NCBI RefSeq assembly: GCF_004792685.1
Contig: NZ_SRXT01000005.1
Location: forward strand, 248,001 to 312,000
Direction of reading: 5' to 3'
DNA length: 64,000 nucleotides
From: Sphingomonas gei
Lineage (GTDB): Bacteria; Pseudomonadota; Alphaproteobacteria; Sphingomonadales; Sphingomonadaceae
How positions within the stretch are numbered: the stretch's first letter is position 1; each line of letters opens with the position of its first letter. A program made the position numbers and the translations under genes. Shown one piece after another: positions 36,304 through 44,480 of this stretch. The notes under the pieces were generated by a model. That model ran no database searches. It was not told the origin of the DNA and worked only from the letters and a program-made list of their open reading frames with translations.

Positions 36304-36783
36304 ATGCGGTGGGCATTTCTCTCGGTCGTAGCGGTGGGCATCGTCATCGGCGTCATGGCACCGGTCAGGCGCGCGCCGGCGCCGGTAGCCGGCATCGCCG
36401 AGGCCGCCCCCGCCGACGTTCCGGTCGAGACAGTGATCAAGCCCGACAGCAACGGCCATTTTCTGGCCTTCGCCCAGGTGGACGGCGAGACGATACGGTT
36501 CGTGGTCGATACCGGCGCCGACATGGTCGCGCTCACCCTCGACGATGCGCGGCGCGCGAAGGTCAAATTTGACGAGGACCAGTTTCAGGTCGTCGCGCGC
36601 GGCGCTTCGGGCGACGTCATGGGGCAGCGCGTGGTGATCGACGACATCGTGCTCGACGGCAAGCGCGTCCGCGACGTCCACGCCGCCGTGGTCGAGGATC
36701 TCGACGTGTCGCTGCTCGGCCAATCCTATCTGCGCAAGCTGCGCTCGGTGCATCTGGCGGGCGACGAGATGCGGCTCCGCTAG
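36304..36783 (+). CDS. Retropepsin-like aspartic protease, membrane-anchored
   Basis: A 159-aa protein with an N-terminal hydrophobic anchor (MRWAFLSVVAVGIVIGVMAP). The catalytic motif FVVDTGADMVALT (Asp69-Thr-Gly) and the later DDIVLDGKRVRDVHAAVVED, LDVSLLGQSYLRKL flap/psi-loop region match the bacterial clan AA single-domain aspartic proteases (TIGR02281 type), which act as homodimers, presumably in the periplasm. An in-frame GTG at 36277 is possible, but the ATG at 36304 opens the anchor. Target unknown. Confidence 0.9.
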   Translation: MRWAFLSVVAVGIVIGVMAPVRRAPAPVAGIAEAAPADVPVETVIKPDSNGHFLAFAQVDGETIRFVVDTGADMVALTLDDARRAKVKFDEDQFQVVARGASGDVMGQRVVIDDIVLDGKRVRDVHAAVVEDLDVSLLGQSYLRKLRSVHLAGDEMRLR

Positions 36784-36818
36784 GTGACGCCGGCCTGTGC
36801 GCCCGCTATGCGCGCAAT

Positions 36819-37718
36819 ATGCGGGGTCCTCACACTGTTGCGCTAGCTGCTGCCGCGGCCGGGATCGCGCTCTATGCGATCATGGACGCCGTGATGAAGG
36901 CGGTGTCGATCGAGATCGGCGCGTACAACACTCTGGTCTGGCGGCTCGGTGTCGCGGTGCTGCTGACCGGCGCGGTCTATGCCTGCACCCGGCCGACCTT
37001 GCCGAGCCGGAGCACGATGCGGGTGCATTTCGGGCGCAGCATTCTCGTCGCGGTGATGGCGATCGCGTTCTTCTGGGGGATCGTCCGCGTGCCGCTCGCC
37101 GAGGCGATCGCATTGTCGTTCATCGCGCCGCTGATCGCGCTCGGGCTTGCCGCATTGTTTCTCAAGGAAAGCATCAACGCGCAATCGGTGTGGGGATCGC
37201 TGCTCGGGCTCGCCGGCGTGGCGGTGGTCGTCGCCGGCCGCATTGGCGGGACGCACAGCGAGGATACCGTGCTCGGTATGGCGGCGGTTCTGTTCTCGGC
37301 GGTGGTCTATGCGATGAACCTCGTCGTCGCGCGGCATCAGGCGCAGCTGGCCAAGCCGCTCGAGATCGCCTTCTTCCAGAACATGTTCGTGCTCGGGTTG
37401 CTCGCGCTGGCGGCGCCGTGGTGGCTGGCGGTGCCTGCCGCACAGCACTGGCCGGGGATCGGCGCGGCCGCCCTGCTGGCGATCACGTCGCTGCTCCTGC
37501 TGTCCTGGGCCTATGCCCGCGCCGAGGCGCAGATATTGCTCCCGGTCGAATATACCGCGTTCATCTGGGCTTCGCTGATGGGCTGGTGGATGTTCGGCGA
37601 GAAAGTAACGCTCGCGACGATCGCGGGCACCGTGCTGATCGTGGCGGGCTGTGTGCTCGCCGCGCGCAAGAAAGGCGGCCATGGTGCCGCGCCCGAAGCA
37701 GAGGCTGCGCTGACATGA
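36819..37718 (+). CDS. DMT superfamily (EamA) transporter
   Basis: A 299-aa inner-membrane protein with ten helices in two EamA repeats (residues about 10-140 and 150-285). The repeat ends LGLAALFLKESINAQSVWGS and ASLMGWWMFGEKVTLATIAG carry the typical E-K/W-x-x-G-x-x-L features of drug/metabolite exporters. Substrate unknown. The stop overlaps the GNAT start (ATGA); four genes in a row overlap to the TfoX gene. Confidence 0.9.
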   Translation: MRGPHTVALAAAAAGIALYAIMDAVMKAVSIEIGAYNTLVWRLGVAVLLTGAVYACTRPTLPSRSTMRVHFGRSILVAVMAIAFFWGIVRVPLAEAIALSFIAPLIALGLAALFLKESINAQSVWGSLLGLAGVAVVVAGRIGGTHSEDTVLGMAAVLFSAVVYAMNLVVARHQAQLAKPLEIAFFQNMFVLGLLALAAPWWLAVPAAQHWPGIGAAALLAITSLLLLSWAYARAEAQILLPVEYTAFIWASLMGWWMFGEKVTLATIAGTVLIVAGCVLAARKKGGHGAAPEAEAALT

Positions 37719-38194
37719 CTCGAATACGTCCCGCCACCCCCGCCGACGTGCCGTTGATTCTGCGGCTGGTGCGCGAACTCGCCGAATTCGAACGCGAACC
37801 CGACGCCGTCGAGGCTACCGAGGAGCTGCTCGAGGCCGCGCTGTTCGGCGAGCGTCCGACAGCCGAGGCCGTGATCGCGGAGCTGGAAGGCGCGCCTGCG
37901 GGCTTTGCCTTGTTCTTCCAGAATTTCTCGACCTGGACCGGGCGGCCGGGAATCTATCTCGAGGACCTCTACGTCACGCCCGCCGCGCGCGGTTTGGGGG
38001 TGGGGACCGCCTTGCTGCGCCATCTCGCCGGAATCGCGCTCGATCGCGGCTGCGGGCGGTTCGAATGGGCAGTGCTCGACTGGAACGAACCGGCGATTCA
38101 ATTCTACCGCGCGATGGGCGCGGTCGGCATGGACGAGTGGCGGGTGCAGCGCGTTGCCGGCGACGCGCTCGTCGCGCTGGCGGGGCGCGGCTGA
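37715..38194 (+). CDS. GNAT family N-acetyltransferase (SAT/diamine-like)
   Basis: A 159-aa acetyltransferase. MTRIRPATPADVPLILRLVR and LAEFERE at the start, PGIYLEDLYVTPAARGLGVG (acetyl-CoA loop G-x-G/A) and VLDWNEPAIQFYRAMGAV are typical of the thialysine/spermidine acetyltransferase-like GNATs. The likely substrate is a small amine, by similarity only. ATGA and TGATG overlaps with both neighbours. Confidence 0.92.
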   Translation: MTRIRPATPADVPLILRLVRELAEFEREPDAVEATEELLEAALFGERPTAEAVIAELEGAPAGFALFFQNFSTWTGRPGIYLEDLYVTPAARGLGVGTALLRHLAGIALDRGCGRFEWAVLDWNEPAIQFYRAMGAVGMDEWRVQRVAGDALVALAGRG

Positions 38195-38511
38195 TGGCGT
38201 GGCTGCTGCTGGTCCTCGGCGGCTGCTTCGAAGTCGGCTTCACGACGTGCCTTCGCTACGCCGACGGCTTCCGGAATATCCCGTGGACGCTCGGCTTTCT
38301 CGTCTCGGCGACCTTGTCGATGGTGCTGCTCGAAATGGCCGCGCGCAGCATTCCGATGGGGACCGCTTATGCCGTATGGACCGGGATCGGCGCGCTCGGC
38401 GCGGTGATCGTAGGCATGCTGTGGTTCGGCGAGCCGTTCACCGTGCTGCGCTCGCTGCTGATCCTCGGCGTGGTCGCCTGCATCGCCGGGCTCAAGCTGA
38501 CGTCGCAGTGA
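38194..38511 (+). CDS. SMR family transporter, SugE/Gdx-like
   Basis: A 105-aa four-helix small multidrug resistance protein. Glu14-equivalent sits in LGGCFEVGFTTCLRY, and the helix-3 signature GTAYAVWTGIGALGAVIVGM matches the Gdx/SugE subtype, many of which export guanidinium rather than drugs. The first-helix tryptophans differ from typical Gdx, so quaternary-ammonium export cannot be excluded. No guanidine riboswitch is evident upstream because the gene is internal to the operon. Confidence 0.88.
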   Translation: MAWLLLVLGGCFEVGFTTCLRYADGFRNIPWTLGFLVSATLSMVLLEMAARSIPMGTAYAVWTGIGALGAVIVGMLWFGEPFTVLRSLLILGVVACIAGLKLTSQ

Positions 38512-38867
38512 TGGCAGTCGACATCGGCCTTGTCGCATGGGTCACCGAGGCGCTGGAGCCAATCGGCACCGTGACGATGCGCCGGATGATGGGCGGCGCG
38601 ACGCTGTATCTCGATGGCACGATCTTCGGAATCGTCCATGACGGCGAGCTGTGGTTCAAGGCCGACGCGGAGAGCAATGCGCTGTGGGACGAAGCGGGGT
38701 ATCGCGAGCGCTTCACCGTCACGTTCTCGACGGGCATGAGCGACTCGATGAACTATCGCCGCGCGCCCAGCGACGTGTACGACGATGCCGACGCGATGCG
38801 CGAATGGGCCGGGCTGGGGATCGCGGCGGGGCTGCGGGCGCCGAAGAAGAAGCCGAAGAAACGATGA
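38511..38867 (+). CDS. TfoX/Sxy family N-terminal domain protein
   Basis: A 118-aa protein consisting of the TfoX N-terminal domain only: ALEPIGTVTMRRMMGGATLY, GTIFGIVHDGELWFKAD and a Lys-rich end. Sxy/TfoX regulates competence with CRP in gammaproteobacteria, but stand-alone N-terminal domains in alphaproteobacteria have no shown role. Overlaps the SMR stop by one base (TGATG) and closes the operon. Confidence 0.9.
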   Translation: MAVDIGLVAWVTEALEPIGTVTMRRMMGGATLYLDGTIFGIVHDGELWFKADAESNALWDEAGYRERFTVTFSTGMSDSMNYRRAPSDVYDDADAMREWAGLGIAAGLRAPKKKPKKR

Positions 38868-39064
38868 GGCATCATCAGAGCCGAAGTGCCGAAATGCGGT
38901 CAGTCTGCAGTCTCCATTGCAGCCGACCAGAAGCACCGCTCCGACTGAGTAAACACTGGCCAGAGCGCCGATATTGACTTGCCCGACATGGTGCCAGGCT
39001 TGCGTGAGAAGGGGGTTGGGATGTCCAGTGGACGAGTGCGAACTGCGCCTGGACGTCGCGAGGG

Positions 39065-39769
39065 ATGACCGCGTTAGTTGTTGCCGAAGCTTCGGCGCTA
39101 CTTTCTTTGATTCTCGCTTCTGCAGCACCTGAAGATCGCTTGTTTGAAGCCCCACTTCCGAGCGGCGTCTTCCCGTCGACCGAAACAAGAGTTCGCGGCC
39201 TGTACGCAGAGATGCCCATCGGCAACGTGACCATGAACGATGATCTAGAACAATTGGAGAATGCTTGTTCGGCACGCGGCAAGAAGGTTGTGGTCGAAGG
39301 GAACGAGCTTCGATGGTCGGGAACCTATCAGCTCTACCGGAGCGCAAAATTCATCGCCGAGTTCAGGACGGTGCCTACAGCAACCTCGGATGCGGCCACC
39401 TGCACCGCTCGCATCACATTGCGGCGAGAGGTCAAGGTCCTGAAGGCCACTGCCGACAATCTCGAAAGCTCAGGCTGGAGCTTTAAAGCTCCGCCGTGCA
39501 ACCGCCGTTCGTTCGTCAACCGATGCACGAACGAGGTGGTCGCGGGCGTCGAGGCGCGGTGCATAAATATGGGGGACGGCTTCGTTGGGTCTACCGCGTG
39601 CTACTCCATACAGAAGGACTTGAGTCGTGGATTGATAGTGTCAGGCTCCAACTACACGGACGATGGCAGTGGGCCCGACGAAGCCTGGAGCTTCAATCAG
39701 GTCATGCCAAATGCCCTGATCGATCCAGTCGTGTTCCGAGTGCCGTTAGCTGCCTTGCCGCAGGTCTGA
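39065..39769 (+). CDS. Orphan secreted hypothetical protein, Cys-rich (234 aa)
   Basis: Unrecognised. The N-terminus (TALVVAEASALLSLILASAA) looks like a signal peptide with a weakly charged start. The mature part holds six cysteines (ENACS, ATCTA, PPCN, NRCT, ARCI, TACY) that could form three disulfides, and an LRREVKVLKATADNLESSGW strand-helix. Base composition is visibly lower in GC than neighbouring genes and AT-rich codons appear, from about 38870 to 39850. ATG at 39065 follows GAGGG. Isolated from other genes by 197 and 82 bp. Possibly recently acquired. Confidence 0.65.
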   Translation: MTALVVAEASALLSLILASAAPEDRLFEAPLPSGVFPSTETRVRGLYAEMPIGNVTMNDDLEQLENACSARGKKVVVEGNELRWSGTYQLYRSAKFIAEFRTVPTATSDAATCTARITLRREVKVLKATADNLESSGWSFKAPPCNRRSFVNRCTNEVVAGVEARCINMGDGFVGSTACYSIQKDLSRGLIVSGSNYTDDGSGPDEAWSFNQVMPNALIDPVVFRVPLAALPQV

Positions 39770-39851
39770 TGTGGAGCGGCGCCAACCGCGCTTTGCGCAG
39801 CCAAGCTGTCCGTAAGCAAACTACCGAGAGCCGACTCCGCAAAGCGACTTG

Positions 39852-40505
39852 CTACCCCCCCAACACGTTGATCGTGAATGCGACGATGCCGAGGTTGAAC
39901 ACGAAGGCGGCGAGGCAGTGCAACGTCACCACCTTGCGGATGCCGCGGTCGGTCACGCTGACGTCGCTGGTCTGGAAGGTCATGCCCAGGCAGAAGGCGA
40001 AATAGACGAAGTCCCAATAATCGGGCTCGGGGGCCTCGGGAAATTGCAGGCCGCCCGCGTCGCCGCCATTGTCGGCGCGGTAATAGAGATGGGCGTAATG
40101 CAGCGCGTAGATCGTGTTGCTGAACACCCAGCACAAAACCAGCGTACCGACGATCAATGCGATCGACTTCCCGTCGGGCGACTGGCTCTGCATCAATTCG
40201 CTGGCAACCGCGACGAGGACGACCAGGCTCACGGCGAGGGTGATCAGCAGCAGCAACAGCCGGTTGGCGTCGTTGCGCTCTGCCGAGCGGCGCATGTCGT
40301 CGCTGCGATGGCGCAGCAAGGGCGCCGCGGAGACCAGAAAGGCGAGTGCACCCACGTCGAACCCGGCCATCGTGCCGACGCGCAGCCCCATTGCCGGGAT
40401 GGCGAAGAACGAAGCGGCGGCGGTGGCGGCGATGAACAGCAGGAAGCGCGGCGGCGCGATCAGATGGCCGATCGCCTTGCGCTGCGCGAAATGTCCTTGC
40501 GTCAT
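39852..40505 (-). CDS. DUF1345 membrane protein
   Basis: A 217-aa protein with about five membrane helices: PRFLLFIAATAAASFFAIPA, LLLLLITLAVSLVVLVAVAS, SIALIVGTLVLCWVFSNTIY, and a C-terminal LAAFVFNLGIVAFTINVLG. The segment ALHYAHLYYRAD and PDYWDFVYFAFCLGMTFQTSDV is the DUF1345 signature. Start ATG at 40505. Located 17 bp downstream of ppa on the same strand. Function unknown. Confidence 0.9.
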   Translation of the reverse strand: MTQGHFAQRKAIGHLIAPPRFLLFIAATAAASFFAIPAMGLRVGTMAGFDVGALAFLVSAAPLLRHRSDDMRRSAERNDANRLLLLLITLAVSLVVLVAVASELMQSQSPDGKSIALIVGTLVLCWVFSNTIYALHYAHLYYRADNGGDAGGLQFPEAPEPDYWDFVYFAFCLGMTFQTSDVSVTDRGIRKVVTLHCLAAFVFNLGIVAFTINVLGG

Positions 40506-40522
40506 CGCCGCTCCCGTCTCGG

Positions 40523-41065
40523 TCAGGCCGCGGCCTTGTCCTGCTTGTAGCGCTCGATCGCCTCGAGGGTGATGCGGCGGGCGTCGTCGGCGCCGCCCCA
40601 GGTGCCGACCCGCACCCACTTCTTCTTCTCGAGGTCCTTATAGTGCGTGAAGAAATGCTCGATCTGCTCCATCACGATGCTGGGCAGATCGTCCTTTTCC
40701 TCGATATCCGAATAATAGGGAAAGGTCTTGTCGTCGGGGACGCAGATCAGTTTCTCGTCGCCGCCGGCTTCGTCCTCGAGGTTGAGCACTGCGATCGGGC
40801 GCGCACGGACGACGCAGCCGGGGATGAACGGCGAGCGGGCGATCACCAGCGCGTCGAGCGGATCGCCATCGGGCGAAAGCGTGTGCGGCACGAAGCCGTA
40901 ATTGGCCGGATAGCGCATCGGCGTGTGGAGGATGCGATCGACGAACAGTGCGCCGCTGGCCTTGTCGAACTCATATTTCACCGGCTCGCCGCCGGTCGGC
41001 ACTTCGATGATGACGTTGAGGGTGTGCGGCGGATCGTCGCCGACCGGAATCAAGTCGATACGCAT
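40523..41065 (-). CDS. ppa: Inorganic pyrophosphatase
   Basis: A 180-aa family I soluble pyrophosphatase that pulls biosynthetic reactions by hydrolysing PPi. Residues EFDKASGALFVDR, RYPANYGFVPHTL, and the metal-binding DGDPLDALV near residue 66-74 with the later IEEKDDLPSI are diagnostic. Length is as usual for the hexameric bacterial enzyme. Essential in most bacteria. Confidence 0.98.
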   Translation of the reverse strand: MRIDLIPVGDDPPHTLNVIIEVPTGGEPVKYEFDKASGALFVDRILHTPMRYPANYGFVPHTLSPDGDPLDALVIARSPFIPGCVVRARPIAVLNLEDEAGGDEKLICVPDDKTFPYYSDIEEKDDLPSIVMEQIEHFFTHYKDLEKKKWVRVGTWGGADDARRITLEAIERYKQDKAAA

Positions 41066-41100
41066 TTCGGACCTTACGTGGTTGGCGTCTCCGCCCCGTC

Positions 41101-42990
41101 TCAGCGGGGCTGGAGCAGCTTGTCTAGGCCAGCCTCTCCCGTGGCTGTCTTCACGAGGTGCGGATAGCGAAGCCCGCCATGATAGTCGATGGCAACATCG
41201 CGGAAACGATCGCCATTCTTGAGCAGCAGCCTGATCGGGTCCTTGCCGCCCCTGGCCTGCTTGACTGCGTCCTTGAGCCGGTCGCCGGTATAGCCGCGGC
41301 CGTTGACTGCGACGATCTCGTCGCCGAGGTCCACGCCTGCTTCGAACGCCGGGCTGTCCCAGGCGACGCTGGTGATGCCCTTGGCGCCGAGCGTGAGCCC
41401 GAGCGAATAAGCGAGATCTACCGTGGTCTTGCTGGTCGCCTTGTTGGGCTCCTCGGTATAGACGAGCTTGTAGCCGTTGCGCTCGAATCCGGCGAGCGGT
41501 GCGCGCTGCGAGACCTGGTTGACTCGCTGGTCGAGCAGGGTGCGCCAGTCATAGGGCTGGACGGCGTTCAGCGCGCGGACGACATCGTCGAAGGTGTAGG
41601 TCACTTCGCCATAATCGCCGTCGCGGCCCTGGAAGAAGGCGCGGGCGAAGTCGTCGATCGACTTGGTGCCCTTCGATTGCTCGCGCAGGATCGAATCGAC
41701 CTCCATCCAGATCAGCAGGCCTTCGTTGTAATAATCCTCCGAGCGCTGCCAGCTCACCCAGCCCTTGGGGGCGCGCGACGAGATCACCGGATCGTTGGTG
41801 GTGTCGCCCATCGGCCGCCATTCGCGCGCCTTGCGATTGTCGAGGCTGGCCATGATCGAGGCGTAGGAATCGAGCGTGTCGGCCTTGCTCACCAGCCCCG
41901 AGCGCGTCTGGAAGACATAGCCCCAGAATTGCGTCTGCCCTTCGTACACCCAGAGCAGGGAGCCGCGCGTCGGGGTACGATAATCGGGCGCCCAGAGATC
42001 GGCGCCGCGGCGATATTTGCCGTCCCAGCTATGGGTATATTCGTGCGGCAGCAGGTTGCGGTCGCCGGCGCCGTCGGCCCATTTGGTGAAATAGCCCAGC
42101 GAGACGCCGTTCTCCGAGCTGCGATGATGCTCGAGCCCGATGCCGCCGAGCTCGTCGCTGATCGAAAGCAGGAAATGATAATGGTCGTATTGCTGCGACC
42201 CCATCGTCTTGACCGCCTGATCGACGAGGCGCTTGTGGGCCTCGATCTGCTCGGGCTTGGCTTCGAGTTCCTCGGGGCTGTCGGCGAACACGTCGAGCGT
42301 GACGCGCGGGCTCAGTTCGAACGGGCGGTAATAGCGGCCGGCGAGCACCGGCGAATCAACGAGCACTTCGTAATTGGTCTTCTCGTAGTTGTAGATCGAG
42401 CCGGTTGCCTTTGCCGGCAGTCCCGACGCGGCCGACCAGCCTTCGGGGTATTTCACCCGCGCCTGCACCGGGATGCGGCGGACATAATAGCCGGCGGGAT
42501 AGAGACTCATCGAATTGAACTGGAGGCTCATCAGCGCCGGGGTCATCACGACGCGGCCCTGGTTCGAGACGGTCGCCGAGGCGAACTGGAACTCGAGATC
42601 GAGCTTCTTCGCGCCGCTCGGCACGTCGATATGGAAGGCGAAGACGTCTACGGGATCGCGCTTCCATTGCAGGCGCTTGCCGGCGGCGCTGATCTGGAGG
42701 CCGGTTAGCTTCTCGATCTCGCCGCGGGGTCCGTGCTTGCCCTGCAGCCATTTCGGATAGAGCAGCACCATATGGCCGGTCCTGGTGACGGGGATGGTCT
42801 GCTTGACTCGGAAGATGCCGCGCTGGGTGTCGGTGGCGTCCACGTCGAGCAGCATCGTGCCGGGATAGGCCATGTCGCGGGCTTCGGGGATCGTGTCGAC
42901 GAAGGCGGCCGGCTGCGGCGCCGAATTCTGGGCAAGCGCGGGAGCAGTGGTGGCGAGAAGCAGGGCAGCGGCGGAAAGCGCACGAAGCAT
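41101..42990 (-). CDS. M61 family peptidase (glycyl aminopeptidase-like) with PDZ domain
   Basis: A 629-aa secreted metallopeptidase. Signal peptide to PALAQ; N-terminal beta domain; catalytic zinc motif HEYTHSWDGK (HExxH at 316-320) with a downstream glutamate in WVYEGQTQFWGY; C-terminal PDZ domain around residues 520-610 (SPAFEAGVDLGDEIVAVNGR). These are the hallmarks of the M61 family, typified by the Sphingomonas capsulata glycyl aminopeptidase. Releases N-terminal Gly/Ala from peptides. Confidence 0.95.
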   Translation of the reverse strand: MLRALSAAALLLATTAPALAQNSAPQPAAFVDTIPEARDMAYPGTMLLDVDATDTQRGIFRVKQTIPVTRTGHMVLLYPKWLQGKHGPRGEIEKLTGLQISAAGKRLQWKRDPVDVFAFHIDVPSGAKKLDLEFQFASATVSNQGRVVMTPALMSLQFNSMSLYPAGYYVRRIPVQARVKYPEGWSAASGLPAKATGSIYNYEKTNYEVLVDSPVLAGRYYRPFELSPRVTLDVFADSPEELEAKPEQIEAHKRLVDQAVKTMGSQQYDHYHFLLSISDELGGIGLEHHRSSENGVSLGYFTKWADGAGDRNLLPHEYTHSWDGKYRRGADLWAPDYRTPTRGSLLWVYEGQTQFWGYVFQTRSGLVSKADTLDSYASIMASLDNRKAREWRPMGDTTNDPVISSRAPKGWVSWQRSEDYYNEGLLIWMEVDSILREQSKGTKSIDDFARAFFQGRDGDYGEVTYTFDDVVRALNAVQPYDWRTLLDQRVNQVSQRAPLAGFERNGYKLVYTEEPNKATSKTTVDLAYSLGLTLGAKGITSVAWDSPAFEAGVDLGDEIVAVNGRGYTGDRLKDAVKQARGGKDPIRLLLKNGDRFRDVAIDYHGGLRYPHLVKTATGEAGLDKLLQPR

Positions 42991-43110
42991 TCGGGGGCGA
43001 CCTCGTTGACGGGGAGAAGATGGCAGTTCTTAGGCCGTTGAAATGCGGGAGGTAAAGGGTCAGCCGATCCTTCACCGCCCGCTAACCATTGCCGGCTAGA
43101 TGTTTCGGCC

Positions 43111-44445
43111 ATGTATCACGATCCCGCTCTGGCCTCGCGCGCCAAGGCCGATCCGCGTCCGCGCTCGGCGGTGAGCGGCGCAGTCGGTTTGGTCGGACTG
43201 GCGGGGATGTCCGCGTGGGTGATCGTCGCGCACGTCTTCCGCATGAACGGGCCCTATGCGGCGCTCGTCAACGTCGTCGCCTGCGCGCTGCCGATGGTGA
43301 TCTGGTCGCTTGCGGTCGACAAGGTGCACCGCAATCCCTCGACCGGGATCGACTGGAGCCTGACGCGGCCGTGGCGCGAGACGCGCGACGTCTCGGTGAC
43401 CAAGCTGACCGGGCTGTGGCTGACCTGGGGGGCGATCGCCGCGATCTACGCGCTCGGCCGCGTCTGGGGCGAGACCCGCTACGCAAATTACCCCTTTGCG
43501 ATGTCGTGCTTCGTCGTGGTGGCGCCCGCCTTGTTCCTGCTTTCGATACCCTATGTGCTGTGGCTCGACCGCAAGCTGGTGCACCCACGCGACGGCGCCT
43601 GGTCGCTCGGCGCCTGGGCGATGGGGGTGGAGGGCTGGGACCGCGAGGCGATCTTCAACCATCTGCGCAGCTGGGCAGTGAAGGCGTTCTTCCTCGCCTT
43701 CATGGTCGCGATCGTCCCGCCCGGCTTCGCCGAATTCGTGTCGATCGACCCGCGCGCGGCGCTCGGCGACCCGGTCAGGCTGGCGACCTATCTGGTCACC
43801 TTCATGTTCGTGATCGACGTGGCGTTCGCGACCGCGGGCTACATCCTGACCTTTCGCCCGCTCGACTCGCACATCCGCACCGCCAATCCCTACGCCGCCG
43901 GCTGGACCGCCGCACTGATCTGCTATCCGCCCTTCCTGCTGATGGGGCAGGGCGGGCCGCTCGATTATCACGAGGGCAGCGCCGACTGGTCCTACTGGCT
44001 GGGCAATTATCCCTGGGTGCTTCCGGTGCTCGGCGCGCTGCTGGTCGCGCTGACCGCGATCTATGCCTGGGCGACGATCGCGTTCGGGCTGCGCTTCTCG
44101 AACCTCACGCATCGCGGGATCCTGACTCACGGGCCTTATGCCTGGTCGCGGCACCCGGCCTATCTCTCGAAGAACCTGTTCTGGTGGCTGTCGACGATGC
44201 CGTTCCTCGCCACCACCGGCTGGCACGACGCGGTCCGCAACGCCGCAGTGATGGCGTGCGTCAGCGGGGTCTATTATTGGCGCGCGAGGACGGAGGAGCG
44301 GCATCTCGGGGCCGATCCGGCGTATCAGGAATATTCGGCGTGGATGGCCCGCAACGCGCCGGTGCCGCGGCTGTTCGCGCGGCTAACCTCCCGCGTCACC
44401 CCGGCGAAGGCCGGGGCCCAGAGCCAAGAACGACATAGCCTGTGA
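43111..44445 (+). CDS. ICMT-like (isoprenylcysteine methyltransferase family) membrane protein
   Basis: A 444-aa polytopic protein with about ten helices. The C-terminal part carries the ICMT/PEMT motif: LTHRGILTHGPYAWSRHPAYLSKNLFWW and RARTEERHLGADPAYQEY, which bind SAM in a membrane pocket in NnrU/ICMT relatives. The first 300 residues are a long N-terminal membrane extension unlike short ICMTs. The last 17 codons (RVTPAKAGAQSQERHSL) are entirely encoded by a family C repeat, so the natural end was probably nearer 44390. Substrate unknown. Confidence 0.85.
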   Translation: MYHDPALASRAKADPRPRSAVSGAVGLVGLAGMSAWVIVAHVFRMNGPYAALVNVVACALPMVIWSLAVDKVHRNPSTGIDWSLTRPWRETRDVSVTKLTGLWLTWGAIAAIYALGRVWGETRYANYPFAMSCFVVVAPALFLLSIPYVLWLDRKLVHPRDGAWSLGAWAMGVEGWDREAIFNHLRSWAVKAFFLAFMVAIVPPGFAEFVSIDPRAALGDPVRLATYLVTFMFVIDVAFATAGYILTFRPLDSHIRTANPYAAGWTAALICYPPFLLMGQGGPLDYHEGSADWSYWLGNYPWVLPVLGALLVALTAIYAWATIAFGLRFSNLTHRGILTHGPYAWSRHPAYLSKNLFWWLSTMPFLATTGWHDAVRNAAVMACVSGVYYWRARTEERHLGADPAYQEYSAWMARNAPVPRLFARLTSRVTPAKAGAQSQERHSL

Positions 44446-44475
44446 CCCTGGGCCCCGGCCTTCGCCGGGGTGACG
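44394..44475. repeat. Intergenic inverted repeat, family C (copy 2), overlapping a CDS end
   Basis: CGTCACCCCGGCGAAGGCCG continuing GGGCCCAG on the left and its complement ending GGTGACG on the right. The left arm lies inside the ICMT-like reading frame, the right arm between it and gshA. Confidence 0.88.
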
Positions 44476-44480
44476 GAAAG

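Noticed and set aside
43089..44438. 449-codon frame parallel to the ICMT-like gene
   Set aside because: Different frame of the same DNA; Arg/Ala/Gly-rich shadow lacking the conserved ICMT motif.
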